Source: an uncultured Granulosicoccaceae bacterium
GTDB taxonomy: Bacteria > Pseudomonadota > Gammaproteobacteria > Granulosicoccales > Granulosicoccaceae
DNA: 64,000 nucleotides
Direction of reading: 5' to 3'
NCBI GenBank assembly: GCA_937922675.1
Contig: CALAJN010000009.1
Location: forward strand, 62,001 to 126,000
In this document: in pieces, positions 50,859 to 59,929 of the stretch
Layout: each line of letters begins with the position of its first letter
How positions within the stretch are numbered: position 1 is the first letter of the stretch
The notes under the pieces: generated by a model
Database searches by the model: none
What the model was told of the DNA's origin: nothing
What the model saw: only the letters and a program-made list of their open reading frames with translations
Program-made: the position numbers and the translations under genes

Positions 50859-52897
50859 GAATGAGCGGACTCCCGGTATTTTTTCTCGTACTCACGTCTG
50901 GCACCGCCAATCCAGTCATCACGCTCTATGCGGCCGGGGAAGGTATTTATTTCAGCGGCCACGCGGGAGATATCGTCCTGTGTAAAAGCGGTGATCTGTT
51001 GGAAACTCGTGATGCCCAGTTCGTTGAGGATCTGCTCCATCACCGGGCCTATGCCCTTGATCATCTTCAAATCATCACGTTCATGCGGCGGCGTGAACAA
51101 GGGGGCTCTGGTGCGTCGCTCTGACGATTGAGCTGCAGGCGCGGATGGTGTAGGCGTGGATGCCTCGACCTTTGGTGCAGACTTTGGTGCACGCTTTGGT
51201 GCAGGCTCTGGCTCGCGTGACGCTTCCACCAAGCGTTGCTCCAGCTCGACGATCCGCTGATTTCGACCCTGCAACTCGCTTTCAAGCTCAGCCAAACGCG
51301 CACTGTCGCTCTGTTCATGTGCGCCAGAGTCGTGCGCTTCAGAGTAAGGCTCATTTTGCTCGATGCTGGCAGCACGATTAGCTGCTGATGCACGTTCACT
51401 CTCCAGTGCTGCAAGCTCACTGCGCACCCGCCGCAATTCGAGATCGGTGCTACCCGCCTTGGCAGCCCTGGCCTCCGCCTCACTCAACGAGCTGCTCAGT
51501 TCGTTGACCCGGATACGAGTTGCCTCAAGTTCTGCCGACACACGATGCAGGCTGTCTGCGTCCTGTTGAACCGACTGAGCTGAACTTTCAAGTGTCACGA
51601 TGTGTTGCTCAAGCTCAGACACCCGTTGCTCTGCTTCCTGCACACGGCTCGAGGCGTCTGCCTCCGCTCTTCGCAACTGCTCTTCCAACTGTTCTTCACG
51701 GCGCTCATGCTCGCTACTCGCTGTAGCCAGTGCGATCTCGGCCTCTGCCAGCGCTTTCCTTGACTCGGTGCTGCGCACGGCCTCTTCTTTGAGCGTGAGC
51801 ATGGAAGCCTCATCGGCTCGCACGGATTCGATAAGCTCATCGCGCTCGCGCCGCGCTTGATCACGCTCTCGCTCAGCCGATGTCAACCGCGATTCCAGTC
51901 GTGCCTGCTGCGCCAGCTGTTGCTCTTGCTCTTGCTCCAGGCGCTCAAGCACCTCCAGATGTGCACCACGTAGCTGCTCTTCGATACGCCGGCGCTCGTC
52001 GAGTTCTTCGGTACGCACTAGCTCAGCCTGAGCCAGCTTGTCTTGCAAGTCGACGACGTGCGCTGCCTCATCGCGCAATGTGACGATGGTGGCATCGCGA
52101 TCGCGCACCGCCCCAATCTGCTGATCCCGTTCTCGCAGCGCCTGATCACGCTCCTTCTCGACAGTGCTCAGCCGCGCCTCCAGCGTGCGCCGCTGTGCAT
52201 GATGGTTTTGCCGCTCGTACTCAAGGTGCTCGGCAGTGATCAGGTTTTCGCCGGCTGCTGAGACTGTTTGCCCCGGCTGCACACCGGGCGCTTCAGTAGT
52301 ACGGCCACGCACAGACCCGGGCACAGCGTCGCCTCGCACTGCTGTCGCGATAACCTCGGCAGAACGTGCTGACTGTGCATTGACGGTATCGTCCAGACGG
52401 CTGACAGCTGGCGCTTGCTCGGCCTTGTCATCCAGCGGATGTGCCTCGCGCTGTTGCGTGCGCGCAACCTGATTGACCTCAACGATGCGTTTGAGCTCAT
52501 CACTGCCACGGGCCAGTTCGACATCAAGTAGTGAACGCGTTTGCCCGGTATTCGCCTTGGCCTCAGCGCCCGTCACTGCATTGGTGTGTGCGTCATCCGT
52601 CGCGACTTGACCTCGGTTGCCTTGATCATCGCCGAGGGCATTCAAGACAGCCGCGCCCTCAGTGCCAGACTCGGACCTTATAGCCGCAGCAAGACGGGGC
52701 GCATGCAGCTCGCCAGCGGCATGCTCGCGTTGCGCGATAGCCGCCCCGGATTCATGCTCCTCGTGAACGCGACGGCTCTCATCGAGCTCCTCATCGAGCT
52801 CTCTGTTAGACGGCCGACGCTTGCCCAACCAGAGGCCAAGCCAGCCAACCAGAAGCAGCGCGAGGAATACAAGCACCTGTGAGAGTGTCATATCCAT
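50855..52897 (-). CDS. Membrane-anchored coiled-coil protein with C-terminal helix-hairpin-helix domain
   Basis: A 680-residue protein. Residues about 5-22 are one transmembrane helix; about 25-580 are Glu/Arg/Gln/Ala-rich and predicted by eye to be largely coiled coil with heptad-like spacing; about 585-610 is a Pro/Ala/Lys linker. The last about 65 residues hold a helix-hairpin-helix-like domain: L-K-M-I-K-G-I-G-P-V-M-E-Q-I-L-N-E-L-G-I, then F-P-G-R-I-E-R-D-D-W. This C-terminal domain occurs in various proteins with NADH dehydrogenase or ribosomal neighbours and can bind DNA or protein. The ATG at 52897 has GGAG 7 bases upstream; the frame opens at 52924. It lies inside the aspS-nudB block. 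Function unknown. Confidence 0.8.
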   Translation of the reverse strand: MDMTLSQVLVFLALLLVGWLGLWLGKRRPSNRELDEELDESRRVHEEHESGAAIAQREHAAGELHAPRLAAAIRSESGTEGAAVLNALGDDQGNRGQVATDDAHTNAVTGAEAKANTGQTRSLLDVELARGSDELKRIVEVNQVARTQQREAHPLDDKAEQAPAVSRLDDTVNAQSARSAEVIATAVRGDAVPGSVRGRTTEAPGVQPGQTVSAAGENLITAEHLEYERQNHHAQRRTLEARLSTVEKERDQALRERDQQIGAVRDRDATIVTLRDEAAHVVDLQDKLAQAELVRTEELDERRRIEEQLRGAHLEVLERLEQEQEQQLAQQARLESRLTSAERERDQARRERDELIESVRADEASMLTLKEEAVRSTESRKALAEAEIALATASSEHERREEQLEEQLRRAEADASSRVQEAEQRVSELEQHIVTLESSAQSVQQDADSLHRVSAELEATRIRVNELSSSLSEAEARAAKAGSTDLELRRVRSELAALESERASAANRAASIEQNEPYSEAHDSGAHEQSDSARLAELESELQGRNQRIVELEQRLVEASREPEPAPKRAPKSAPKVEASTPTPSAPAAQSSERRTRAPLFTPPHERDDLKMIKGIGPVMEQILNELGITSFQQITAFTQDDISRVAAEINTFPGRIERDDWIGGARREYEKKYRESAHS

Positions 52898-52996
52898 ACC
52901 CGGTCTCCAGTGACAAGGAATCACAGCCGTGACCCCAGAGACTAACGGGTATATGTGTTTTCAAGGGTTTTAACAAGTAATAGACACAGTTTGTCA

Positions 52997-53014
52997 CCCT
53001 GAGAATTGTCAGGG
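52997..53014. terminator. Short hairpin between aspS and the coiled-coil gene
   Basis: CCCTGA-GAATTG-TCAGGG is a perfect 6-bp inverted repeat, 28 bases after the aspS stop. No T run follows on the minus strand, so it is at best a weak or factor-dependent terminator. Confidence 0.35.
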
Positions 53015-53041
53015 ATGTGCCTACCACATGAACGTCTGTGC

Positions 53042-54835
53042 TCAGCTCGATGTTGTTGGTTTTGCCCGAACGCGCAAGGACAGCTCCTTGAGCTGACGCT
53101 CGGAGACATTGCTCGGAGCGCTGGTCAGCAGACAACTGGCGCTTTGGGTCTTGGGAAAAGCCATGACATCCCGAATGCTGTCAGCGCCTGTCATCAGCAT
53201 GACCAATCGATCCAGCCCAAAGGCAATACCGCCATGAGGCGGTGCTCCGTACTTCAAGGCATCGAGCAGAAAGCCGAACTTGTCACGCGCCTCCTGCTCG
53301 CCGATGCCAAGCACATCCAGGGCTTTTTGCTGCATGTCGCTGGAGTGAATACGAATCGAACCACCGCCGACCTCGGTGCCATTGAGTACCATATCGTAGG
53401 CACGCGACAAGACAGCCCCCGGGTCTCTGTCAAGCTGTGCTGTCCACTCGTCGATGTCGGTCGCAACAGGAGCTGTGAAGGGGTGATGAAGTGCCTGCCA
53501 ACGATCTTCACGCTCGTCATGTTCAAACATGGGGAAGTCCACAACCCAAAGTGGACGCCAGCCTTCAGCGACGAGCCCCAGATCCTCACCCACCTTGCAA
53601 CGCAGGGCGCCGAGCGCGGCTTCAACCACGCCTGCCTTGTCGGCCCCGAAGAAGACGAGATCCCCATCCTCGGCACCGACACGCTGCATGATCGCGTCTA
53701 GCACATCGGCAGGGAAGAACTTGACGATCGGTGACTGCAGACCATCAACACCCTTGGTCAGTTCATTGACCTTGATGTAGGCGAGACCCTTGGCCCCGTA
53801 GCGACCCACAAACTCGGTGTAGACATCGATCTCCTTGCGCGAGAGCTTGCCACCGCCGGGGACGCGCAACGCTGCGACTCGACCTTTGGGGTCTTTGGCA
53901 GGTGCGGCAAACACCTTGAAATCCACGCTTTCGCACACGTCGGCCACTTCGACCAGCTCCAGCGGAATCCGCAGATCAGGCTTGTCAGAGCCATAGCGCA
54001 GCATCGCCTCGGCGTAGCTCATGCGCGGGAAGGAGGCGTCAAGATCCACATCCAGCGCGTTCTTGAACAGCGTGCGCACGATGCCTTCCATGAAATCGGT
54101 AATGGTGTTTTCATCGACAAAGCTCATCTCGATATCGAGTTGGCTGAACTCCGGCTGCCGATCGGCGCGCAGATCCTCATCACGAAAACAGCGAGCCACC
54201 TGATAGTAGCGGTCGATACCACCCATCATCAGCAATTGCTTGAACAGCTGCGGCGACTGCGGTAGCGCGAAGAAGTCACCCGGATGTGTCCGGCTGGGCA
54301 CTAGATAGTCACGTGCACCTTCGGGGGTGGCACGGGTCAACATAGGGGTCTCCACTTCGATGAAGCCCTCGGCTTCGAGCGCATCACGCAGCGACCGAAT
54401 CACCCGCGCGCGCAGGCGCAGGCGCTCCTGCATCTCGGGCCTTCGCAGATCGACGTAGCGATACCGCAGCCGATTCTCCTCGGAGACATTTTCGTCATCA
54501 AGCTGAAATGGCGGAGTCTCACTGCGATTGAGGATCTCGAGCTCGTGCCCGAGCACCTCGACAGCACCTGTTGGCAGATCCGGGTTGACCGTGCCCTCGG
54601 GACGATCTCGCACCACACCCTTGATGCGCAGCACAAACTCGTTACGCACCTGCTCTGCCAGTGCAAAGGTCTCGGCCCGATCCGGGTCGAACACGATCTG
54701 CACGAGCCCCGTGTGATCGCGGAGATCAATGAAGATCACCCCGCCGTGGTCACGGCGACGATGAACCCAGCCACAGAATGTGACCGATTCGCCAAGGTGG
54801 TCGGTGTTGACCGCCCCACAGGGGTGAGAACGCAT
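53042..54835 (-). CDS. aspS: Aspartyl-tRNA synthetase
   Basis: A 597-residue class II synthetase. N-terminal anticodon-binding OB domain ([19 protein letters not shown]), motif 1 around E-V-E-T-P-M-L-T, motif 2 [18 protein letters not shown] insertion domain, and motif 3 G-I-A-F-G-L-D-R-L. The ATG at 54835 matches the family start (M-R-S-H-P-C-G); the frame stays open far upstream, overlapping the divergent adenosine kinase gene, and that part is rejected. Bacterial-type enzyme; no Gln/Asn extension. Confidence 0.97.
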   Translation of the reverse strand: MRSHPCGAVNTDHLGESVTFCGWVHRRRDHGGVIFIDLRDHTGLVQIVFDPDRAETFALAEQVRNEFVLRIKGVVRDRPEGTVNPDLPTGAVEVLGHELEILNRSETPPFQLDDENVSEENRLRYRYVDLRRPEMQERLRLRARVIRSLRDALEAEGFIEVETPMLTRATPEGARDYLVPSRTHPGDFFALPQSPQLFKQLLMMGGIDRYYQVARCFRDEDLRADRQPEFSQLDIEMSFVDENTITDFMEGIVRTLFKNALDVDLDASFPRMSYAEAMLRYGSDKPDLRIPLELVEVADVCESVDFKVFAAPAKDPKGRVAALRVPGGGKLSRKEIDVYTEFVGRYGAKGLAYIKVNELTKGVDGLQSPIVKFFPADVLDAIMQRVGAEDGDLVFFGADKAGVVEAALGALRCKVGEDLGLVAEGWRPLWVVDFPMFEHDEREDRWQALHHPFTAPVATDIDEWTAQLDRDPGAVLSRAYDMVLNGTEVGGGSIRIHSSDMQQKALDVLGIGEQEARDKFGFLLDALKYGAPPHGGIAFGLDRLVMLMTGADSIRDVMAFPKTQSASCLLTSAPSNVSERQLKELSLRVRAKPTTSS

Positions 54836-54999
54836 GCGTATTGAAACCAATATCGGAAAACCCGTCATTGTAGAGCCTTCCAGCGCACCCACCATGGATA
54901 ATGCGCACAGGCGCGCAAAGAAACCGTCGACACACCTGCTGAACGCAGGTTTCAATCCCAGCCTCATTCGCAGTTTCACCCCAGCTTCAAAGGAAACAC

Positions 55000-55995
55000 A
55001 TGTCCCGCTATCACGTGTATGGCGTCGGTAATGCCCTGGTCGATCTCGAATTCGAGGTCCCCGAGGCCATGCTTGGCACCCTCGCCGTCGACAAGGGCCT
55101 GATGACCCTGATTGACGAGGACCGACATCACGCCCTGCTCGCAGGACTCTCTGCGATCGAAGCACGTCCCTGTGGTGGCGGCTCGGCTGCCAACACCATG
55201 ACCGCCATCGCCCAGCTCGGTGGCAAGGCCTACTACTCCTGCAAGGTGGCCAACGATTTTGAAGGGCGTTTCTTCATCGATGATCTGAGCGCAAATGGTC
55301 TGGAGACCAACCTCACAGGCGCTGCCCTCGAGGACGGTGTGACCGGCAAGTGCATCGTGCTGGTCACCCCGGATGCTGAACGCAGCATGAGCACGCACCT
55401 TGGAATCACATCCAGCCTCTCCGTTGCGCAGCTCGACGAGGAGGCCGTTCGTGATGCAGACCACGTGTACCTCGAGGGCTACCCCGTGACAGAGACAAAT
55501 GCGCGCGCAGCGCTCATTCGCGTACGCGATGTGGCACGAGCCGCCAAGGTGCCTGTTGCCCTGACGCTATCGGATGTGAACATGGTGCGCTTCTTTGGCG
55601 ATGGTTTACGCGAGATCATTGGCGATGGACTCGACATGATCTTTGCCAATGAAGATGAAGCCATGTTGATGACCGAAGCGAGTGATATCGCGGGCTGTGT
55701 GGAGGCCATGAAGCCGCTTGCCAAACGTTTTGCGATCACCCGCGGTGCCGAGGGCGCTGTGCTCTTCGATGGCCACCAGACCATCGAGATTCCCGCTGAC
55801 AAGGTCACACCGGTCGATTCCAACGGCGCCGGGGACATCTACGCCGGTGCCTTTCTCTATGCACTGACGCAAGGGCGCTCGTTTGAAGCCTGCGGCGAGC
55901 TGGCAGCCGATGCAGCGCGCGAATTGATCTTGAGCTTTGGTGCCCGCCTGCCAGCAGATACCCTGCGAGCGGTCGGCCAGCGTCACACAGCCTGA
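55000..55995 (+). CDS. Adenosine kinase (PfkB family)
   Basis: A 331-residue ribokinase-family sugar kinase. G-N-A-L-V-D near residue 10, [10 protein letters not shown] at 57-66, and the C-terminal [13 protein letters not shown] with the catalytic Asp near 276 are intact. The pattern fits adenosine kinase rather than ribokinase or fructokinase. It phosphorylates adenosine to AMP. The ATG is preceded by AAAGGA. It is divergent from aspS and 8 bases before the rhomboid gene. Confidence 0.9.
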   Translation: MSRYHVYGVGNALVDLEFEVPEAMLGTLAVDKGLMTLIDEDRHHALLAGLSAIEARPCGGGSAANTMTAIAQLGGKAYYSCKVANDFEGRFFIDDLSANGLETNLTGAALEDGVTGKCIVLVTPDAERSMSTHLGITSSLSVAQLDEEAVRDADHVYLEGYPVTETNARAALIRVRDVARAAKVPVALTLSDVNMVRFFGDGLREIIGDGLDMIFANEDEAMLMTEASDIAGCVEAMKPLAKRFAITRGAEGAVLFDGHQTIEIPADKVTPVDSNGAGDIYAGAFLYALTQGRSFEACGELAADAARELILSFGARLPADTLRAVGQRHTA

Positions 55996-56003
55996 GCGGT
56001 CCC

Positions 56004-56666
56004 ATGTTTGGAATAACCCAACTCGAGCGTTCGCCAGTCACCGCCGTGCTGGTGCTGATCATTGGCCTGTGCTTTCTCGGCCAGCAGGCGGTTCCTGGCA
56101 CGCTTGAGCAACTCGGTGTGTTGTACGGACCCAATGTGGCGGGCGGCGAATGGTGGCGGCTGCTCAGCTGGGGCTTTTTGCACGGTGGTTGGATGCACGT
56201 GGGCTTCAACGGTTTTCTGTTGTTCGCCCTGGGCCCACAACTTGAACGCGCCTTTGGCAGCGCTCGGTTTGCGATCCTCTACTTCGGCTCCTTGTTTGGT
56301 GGCGCGCTGGCGGTCATGGCGTTTGACTGGTCACAACCGACCCTCGGCGCATCGGGTGCGGTGCTCGGCATCGCAGCCGCACTTGCCATTGCCTTGTGGT
56401 TGCGCGGAGCGGACTTGCGCGAGACACCCGCTTTCGGTCTGGTTCTGATGAACCTCGCATTACCTCTTGTGTTGCCAGGCATCTCCTTCTGGGGGCATCT
56501 GGGAGGGGCGTTGGCGGGTGCTGCCCTGGCCTACCTGGTTACCCGTGGCGCACGACCATCGCCGGCGCTACCCACGGCTCCTGCCAGTGTGTTGAGTTTT
56601 GGGGCCGGAGCTGTATTGGCGCTGGCGGCCCTGTCGGTACTGGCCGCACAAATGCTCGCGCGCTGA
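56004..56666 (+). CDS. Rhomboid family intramembrane serine protease
   Basis: A 220-residue membrane protein with six to seven helices. The catalytic Ser117 is in G-A-S-G (115-118), the His165 in G-H-L-G-G, and the upstream H-G-G-W-M-H-V-G-F-N (60-69) gives the conserved His/Asn of the oxyanion site. It cleaves transmembrane segments. It is of generic rhomboid type; whether it could act as a rhombosortase on the sorting-like tails elsewhere in the window is untested. It is probably cotranscribed with adenosine kinase. Confidence 0.93.
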   Translation: MFGITQLERSPVTAVLVLIIGLCFLGQQAVPGTLEQLGVLYGPNVAGGEWWRLLSWGFLHGGWMHVGFNGFLLFALGPQLERAFGSARFAILYFGSLFGGALAVMAFDWSQPTLGASGAVLGIAAALAIALWLRGADLRETPAFGLVLMNLALPLVLPGISFWGHLGGALAGAALAYLVTRGARPSPALPTAPASVLSFGAGAVLALAALSVLAAQMLAR

Positions 56667-56684
56667 TTCCCTGCGGATGACTCT

Positions 56685-57203
56685 CTAGCGCCGGTAGCGC
56701 AAGACGAGCAACCCGACCGCGGTGAATACCACTGACAATCCCCCCGTCAAAGCGATCAGTCCCCAACGCAGTTGTGGAAAGAGAACACTGTCGCTCGGAT
56801 CATCAGGGTTGACGAGTACCGTGATGTCTCTTTGACGTAGCAACGCGTCCTGCAGACGCTGCAGGGTGACATGGTGCCAGTCACCCATGTTGTCGCTACC
56901 GCCGTGCAGACCGACACGTGTCCCGGTGTAGGCGACCCCGGCAACCGAATAACGGTACTCGGCCTGCACTTGATACACCTGCGAGCCCCCACCCTCTTGA
57001 GCCCTGCTTGTCTCCAGCCACGCGATGAGTACCTGAGCCGGATACTCATCCCAGCCCAGCATCTGTTGTGACTGCAACCACGGGCGCGCCACGCTGAACA
57101 CGAAAATCGTGAGCCCGATGACGCAGAAGAGCGCGCCCATGAGACAGCTCGAGCGCGATTTCCCTGACCTGCCTCGAATCACCGCCCACCAGCGAAAAGC
57201 CAT
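56685..57203 (-). CDS. DUF3592 membrane protein
   Basis: A 172-residue protein with two transmembrane helices (about 24-44 and 148-168) flanking a beta-rich extracytoplasmic domain: Y-Q-V-Q-A-E-Y-R-Y-S-V-A-G-V-A-Y-T-G-T-R and the V-L-V-N-P-D-D-P-S-D-S-V-L block, both typical of DUF3592. Function of the family is unknown. It is convergent with the rhomboid gene and divergent from the ABC importer operon. Confidence 0.85.
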   Translation of the reverse strand: MAFRWWAVIRGRSGKSRSSCLMGALFCVIGLTIFVFSVARPWLQSQQMLGWDEYPAQVLIAWLETSRAQEGGGSQVYQVQAEYRYSVAGVAYTGTRVGLHGGSDNMGDWHHVTLQRLQDALLRQRDITVLVNPDDPSDSVLFPQLRWGLIALTGGLSVVFTAVGLLVLRYRR

Positions 57204-57212
57204 GTGCTCCGT

Positions 57213-57241
57213 TTGAGTTCCTGACCCCGTTTAGGCATATT
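57213..57241 (+). promoter_or_regulatory. Candidate sigma-70 promoter of the ABC importer operon
   Basis: TTGAGT (57213-57218) and CATATT (57236-57241) separated by 17 bases, four of six matches each. The start codon is 40 bases downstream, and GGAGAGGAG gives a strong ribosome-binding site. No operator repeat is obvious and no regulator gene is adjacent. Confidence 0.42.
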
Positions 57242-57280
57242 GCCATCTCGTACCACCCACTTGGAGAGGAGAACGTAGCC

Positions 57281-58621
57281 ATGTTTACAAGAACCGCACT
57301 CGCTACGAGTGTCGCCATAGCCTTGTTTTCAAGCGCAAGCTTTGCCGAGGAGCTTCGCTTCTGGACCACTGAAGAGCAGCCAGAGCGTCTGGCAAAGCAG
57401 GAGGAGATGGCAGCCGCCTTCGCCGAAGCGTCCGGTCATACCGTGGAGGTCATACCGGTCACAGAAACTGATCTGGGCACCCGCGCCACAGCCGCATTTG
57501 CAGCTGGCGACCTGCCGGATGTCATCTATCACCCCCTGCAGTACGCCCTGCCCTGGGCCGAAGCCGGCATCCTCGATACCGACGCGGCTTCCGATGTTGT
57601 TGAAGAACTGGGAGTGGATACCTTTGCGCCCGGGGCGTTGTCCATGGCCGCAGTCGATGGAGGCTACGCAAGCGTGCCGGTCGACGGTTGGACGCAGATG
57701 CTTGTCTATCGCAAGGATCTGTTTGAAGAGGCGGGTCTTGAGCCGCCAAGCTCGTACGATAACGTGCTCGCAGCGATTGACGCACTGCACTCACCGCCCG
57801 ACATGTACGGCTTTGTGGCGGCTACCAAGATCGATGAGAACTTCATGTCGCAGGTACTCGAGCATGTCTTTCTCGCCAATGGCGTATCCATCGTGAATGC
57901 AGACGGTGTAGCCACGCTTGAGGAAGGCCCCACGCTGGAAGTACTCGACTTCTACAAGGCAATTGCTGAAGCCTCACCTCCGGGGGAGTTGTACTGGGAT
58001 CAGTCTCGTACCCTGTATTTCTCAGGCAACGCGGCCATGATCATCTGGTCTCCCTTCATCCTCGATGAACTTGCAGGACTGCGGGACGCAGCACCACCGA
58101 CCATCACCGACGACCCGACCTCCAGCGAGTTAGCCTCCCGCACCGGAATTGTCACCAACTTTGCTGGCCCGAGCAACGCTGACGGTGCCGCCTGGGGAGA
58201 CATGCGCTACTTCGGGATCACAGGTGATGCAGCAACAGACGCTGCCATGGAATTTGTACAGTACTCCATGGGCGAAGGTTATGAGTCGACCCTGTCCATC
58301 GCACCGGAAGGCAAGTTTCCGACGCGCCGTGGCACCGCTGACAACCCCTCCGAGTTCACCGACCTGTGGGCGACCCTGCCCGTCGGGGTTGACCGCAAGG
58401 CACCTTTGGGGGACCTCTATGCCGAGGACATGATCGCCGAGATTGTCGGTGGCCTCGATGTCGCGCAACGCTGGGGTGTGGAGGAAGGCCAGCTCGCATT
58501 GGCATCCAAGATCATCAACAGTCAGGTCATCAATCGCGTGGTACGCGAGTTCATTGACGGCGACATTGAAGGTGCTGCCGCTGTCGCTGCTCTGAACGAG
58601 GCCATTGGCTCGGTCGAGTAA
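57281..58621 (+). CDS. Carbohydrate ABC transporter substrate-binding protein (family 1)
   Basis: A 446-residue periplasmic binding protein. Signal peptide to about residue 22 (S-F-A/E-E). The two-lobed MalE-like fold is shown by E-L-R-F-W-T-T-E-E-Q, D-L-P-D-V-I-Y-H near 80, W-T-Q-M-L-V-Y-R-K-D-L-F-E-E-A-G near 140, and the central N-A-A-M-I-I-W-S-P near 250. It is the first gene of an importer operon with two permeases, a GH63-like hydrolase and an ATPase. The hydrolase suggests a glucosyl- or mannosyl-glycerate/glycerol type ligand; this is inference. Confidence 0.93.
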   Translation: MFTRTALATSVAIALFSSASFAEELRFWTTEEQPERLAKQEEMAAAFAEASGHTVEVIPVTETDLGTRATAAFAAGDLPDVIYHPLQYALPWAEAGILDTDAASDVVEELGVDTFAPGALSMAAVDGGYASVPVDGWTQMLVYRKDLFEEAGLEPPSSYDNVLAAIDALHSPPDMYGFVAATKIDENFMSQVLEHVFLANGVSIVNADGVATLEEGPTLEVLDFYKAIAEASPPGELYWDQSRTLYFSGNAAMIIWSPFILDELAGLRDAAPPTITDDPTSSELASRTGIVTNFAGPSNADGAAWGDMRYFGITGDAATDAAMEFVQYSMGEGYESTLSIAPEGKFPTRRGTADNPSEFTDLWATLPVGVDRKAPLGDLYAEDMIAEIVGGLDVAQRWGVEEGQLALASKIINSQVINRVVREFIDGDIEGAAAVAALNEAIGSVE

Positions 58622-58654
58622 GTCTGGCTGGGTAGCAGGTCGACTCACGCCCTG

Positions 58655-59929
58655 ATGGCAATGGCAATGCCGCCACCAGAGCCGTCCAGCGCTGTAGATG
58701 CGTCTGTGCCCCCTCGGGGGCACGGACCTTTGGCGCGCGGCGAGGCACGAGTTGCCTGGGCGCTGCTGGCTCCCACCTTGTTGATTGTCGCCACGGTGGT
58801 TGTTTTGCCGCTGCTGGCGATCTTCTGGATTAGCGTCAAACCTGTCCAATTGTCAGACCTTCGCGCACCGGAGCTGGTGGTGCGCGAAGATCTGCGCGGT
58901 TCACCTGAAGCGGTCGGCGATGAAGGTGTCTGGCGCTTTCGGCTGAGAAACTCATCCCCTGACCGCGAGATCGCCGATGTCAGCTTCGAGGATGTGATTC
59001 CCGTGGCCCTGAAGCTCGGCGAGTTGCCCGAGGCATGTGCCGCGAGCGGCAGCACACTCACCTGCAGTTACGGCGATGTACCCGGTGGTTGGCGCGAGCG
59101 CATTCAAATCCCGATCACGGTAGCGGCTGAACTTGATGGCTCAGTCAAGGACACACTCCCGGTGATCACAGCCACCGCCTCGTCGGTGCTCACAGATGGC
59201 ACATTCACGTTTGAGAACTTTGCTCGCGTGTTCGATAGTGACGAGTTCATCGGAGTGATGGGTGTGACTCTGTTCTACACCGTGTTCGGCACTATTGGCG
59301 CCATCGTGATGGGCCTGTTTGCCGCCCTTCTTCTCGATCGCTCATTCAAGGGTCAGGGCATCTTGCGCGGCTTGTACCTCTTTCCCTATGTAGCCCCGGT
59401 AATCGCCGTGGCCTTTGCATGGATCATCTTGTTTGATCCCTTCTCGGGCAGTGCCAATGCCTTGCTGATACGCATGGGCGTGACCGATGAGGCGATCAAC
59501 TTCTTCGGTCAGAAACCATTGGCGCTGATCAGTGTGACCGTGTTCGAGATCTGGCGTTATTTTCCACTCTCGTTCCTGTTCATCCTCGCGCGTATGCAAT
59601 CCATACCCACTGACATCTATGAGGCGGCCGACATGGATGGCGCATCCCCGTTTCAACAGTTTGCCTGGTTATCGCTACCTCAGTTGCTCGGCATACTGTC
59701 AGTACTGTTCCTGTTGCGCTTCATCTGGACCTTCAACAAGTTCGATGACATCTTTCTGCTGACCGGGGGCAATGCCGGTACTCGCACGCTAACGGTCAAC
59801 GTCTACGAACAGGCGTTTGCCATCTCCAATATTGGTGCGGGAGCCGCTGTTGCCGTCGTGATCTTTGTCTGCCTGTTGCTGTTCTCCGCATTCTTCTTTC
59901 GCTTCATCAGTCGCGAGGAAGGCCTGTGA
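58655..59929 (+). CDS. ABC transporter permease (MalF-like) with inserted periplasmic Ig-like domain
   Basis: A 424-residue permease. The first helix (about 34-58) is followed by a periplasmic insertion of about 120 residues (about 60-178) that resembles the DUF11 beta domain (R-F-R-L-R-N-S-S, then V-S-F-E-D-V-I-P and S-T-L-T-C-S-Y-G-D-V-P-G-G). The remaining helices form the MalF core with the EAA loop E-A-A-D-M-D-G-A-S-P-F near 323 that contacts the ATPase. The start is one of three close Met codons; a TTG at 58730 is an alternative. A perfect inverted repeat lies in its first 25 codons. The stop overlaps the next permease start. Confidence 0.9.
   Translation: MAMAMPPPEPSSAVDASVPPRGHGPLARGEARVAWALLAPTLLIVATVVVLPLLAIFWISVKPVQLSDLRAPELVVREDLRGSPEAVGDEGVWRFRLRNSSPDREIADVSFEDVIPVALKLGELPEACAASGSTLTCSYGDVPGGWRERIQIPITVAAELDGSVKDTLPVITATASSVLTDGTFTFENFARVFDSDEFIGVMGVTLFYTVFGTIGAIVMGLFAALLLDRSFKGQGILRGLYLFPYVAPVIAVAFAWIILFDPFSGSANALLIRMGVTDEAINFFGQKPLALISVTVFEIWRYFPLSFLFILARMQSIPTDIYEAADMDGASPFQQFAWLSLPQLLGILSVLFLLRFIWTFNKFDDIFLLTGGNAGTRTLTVNVYEQAFAISNIGAGAAVAVVIFVCLLLFSAFFFRFISREEGL
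58706..58723. repeat. Perfect inverted repeat near the start of the first permease gene
   Basis: GTGCCCCC-TC-GGGGGCAC, 8-bp arms around 2 bases, about 85 bases after the stop of the binding-protein gene. Hairpins here often protect the binding-protein mRNA and lower permease expression. Confidence 0.75.

Noticed and set aside
54836-55165. Long upstream extension of aspS
   Set aside because: It overlaps the divergent adenosine kinase start and is Arg/Gly-rich; AspS begins at 54835 by family alignment.
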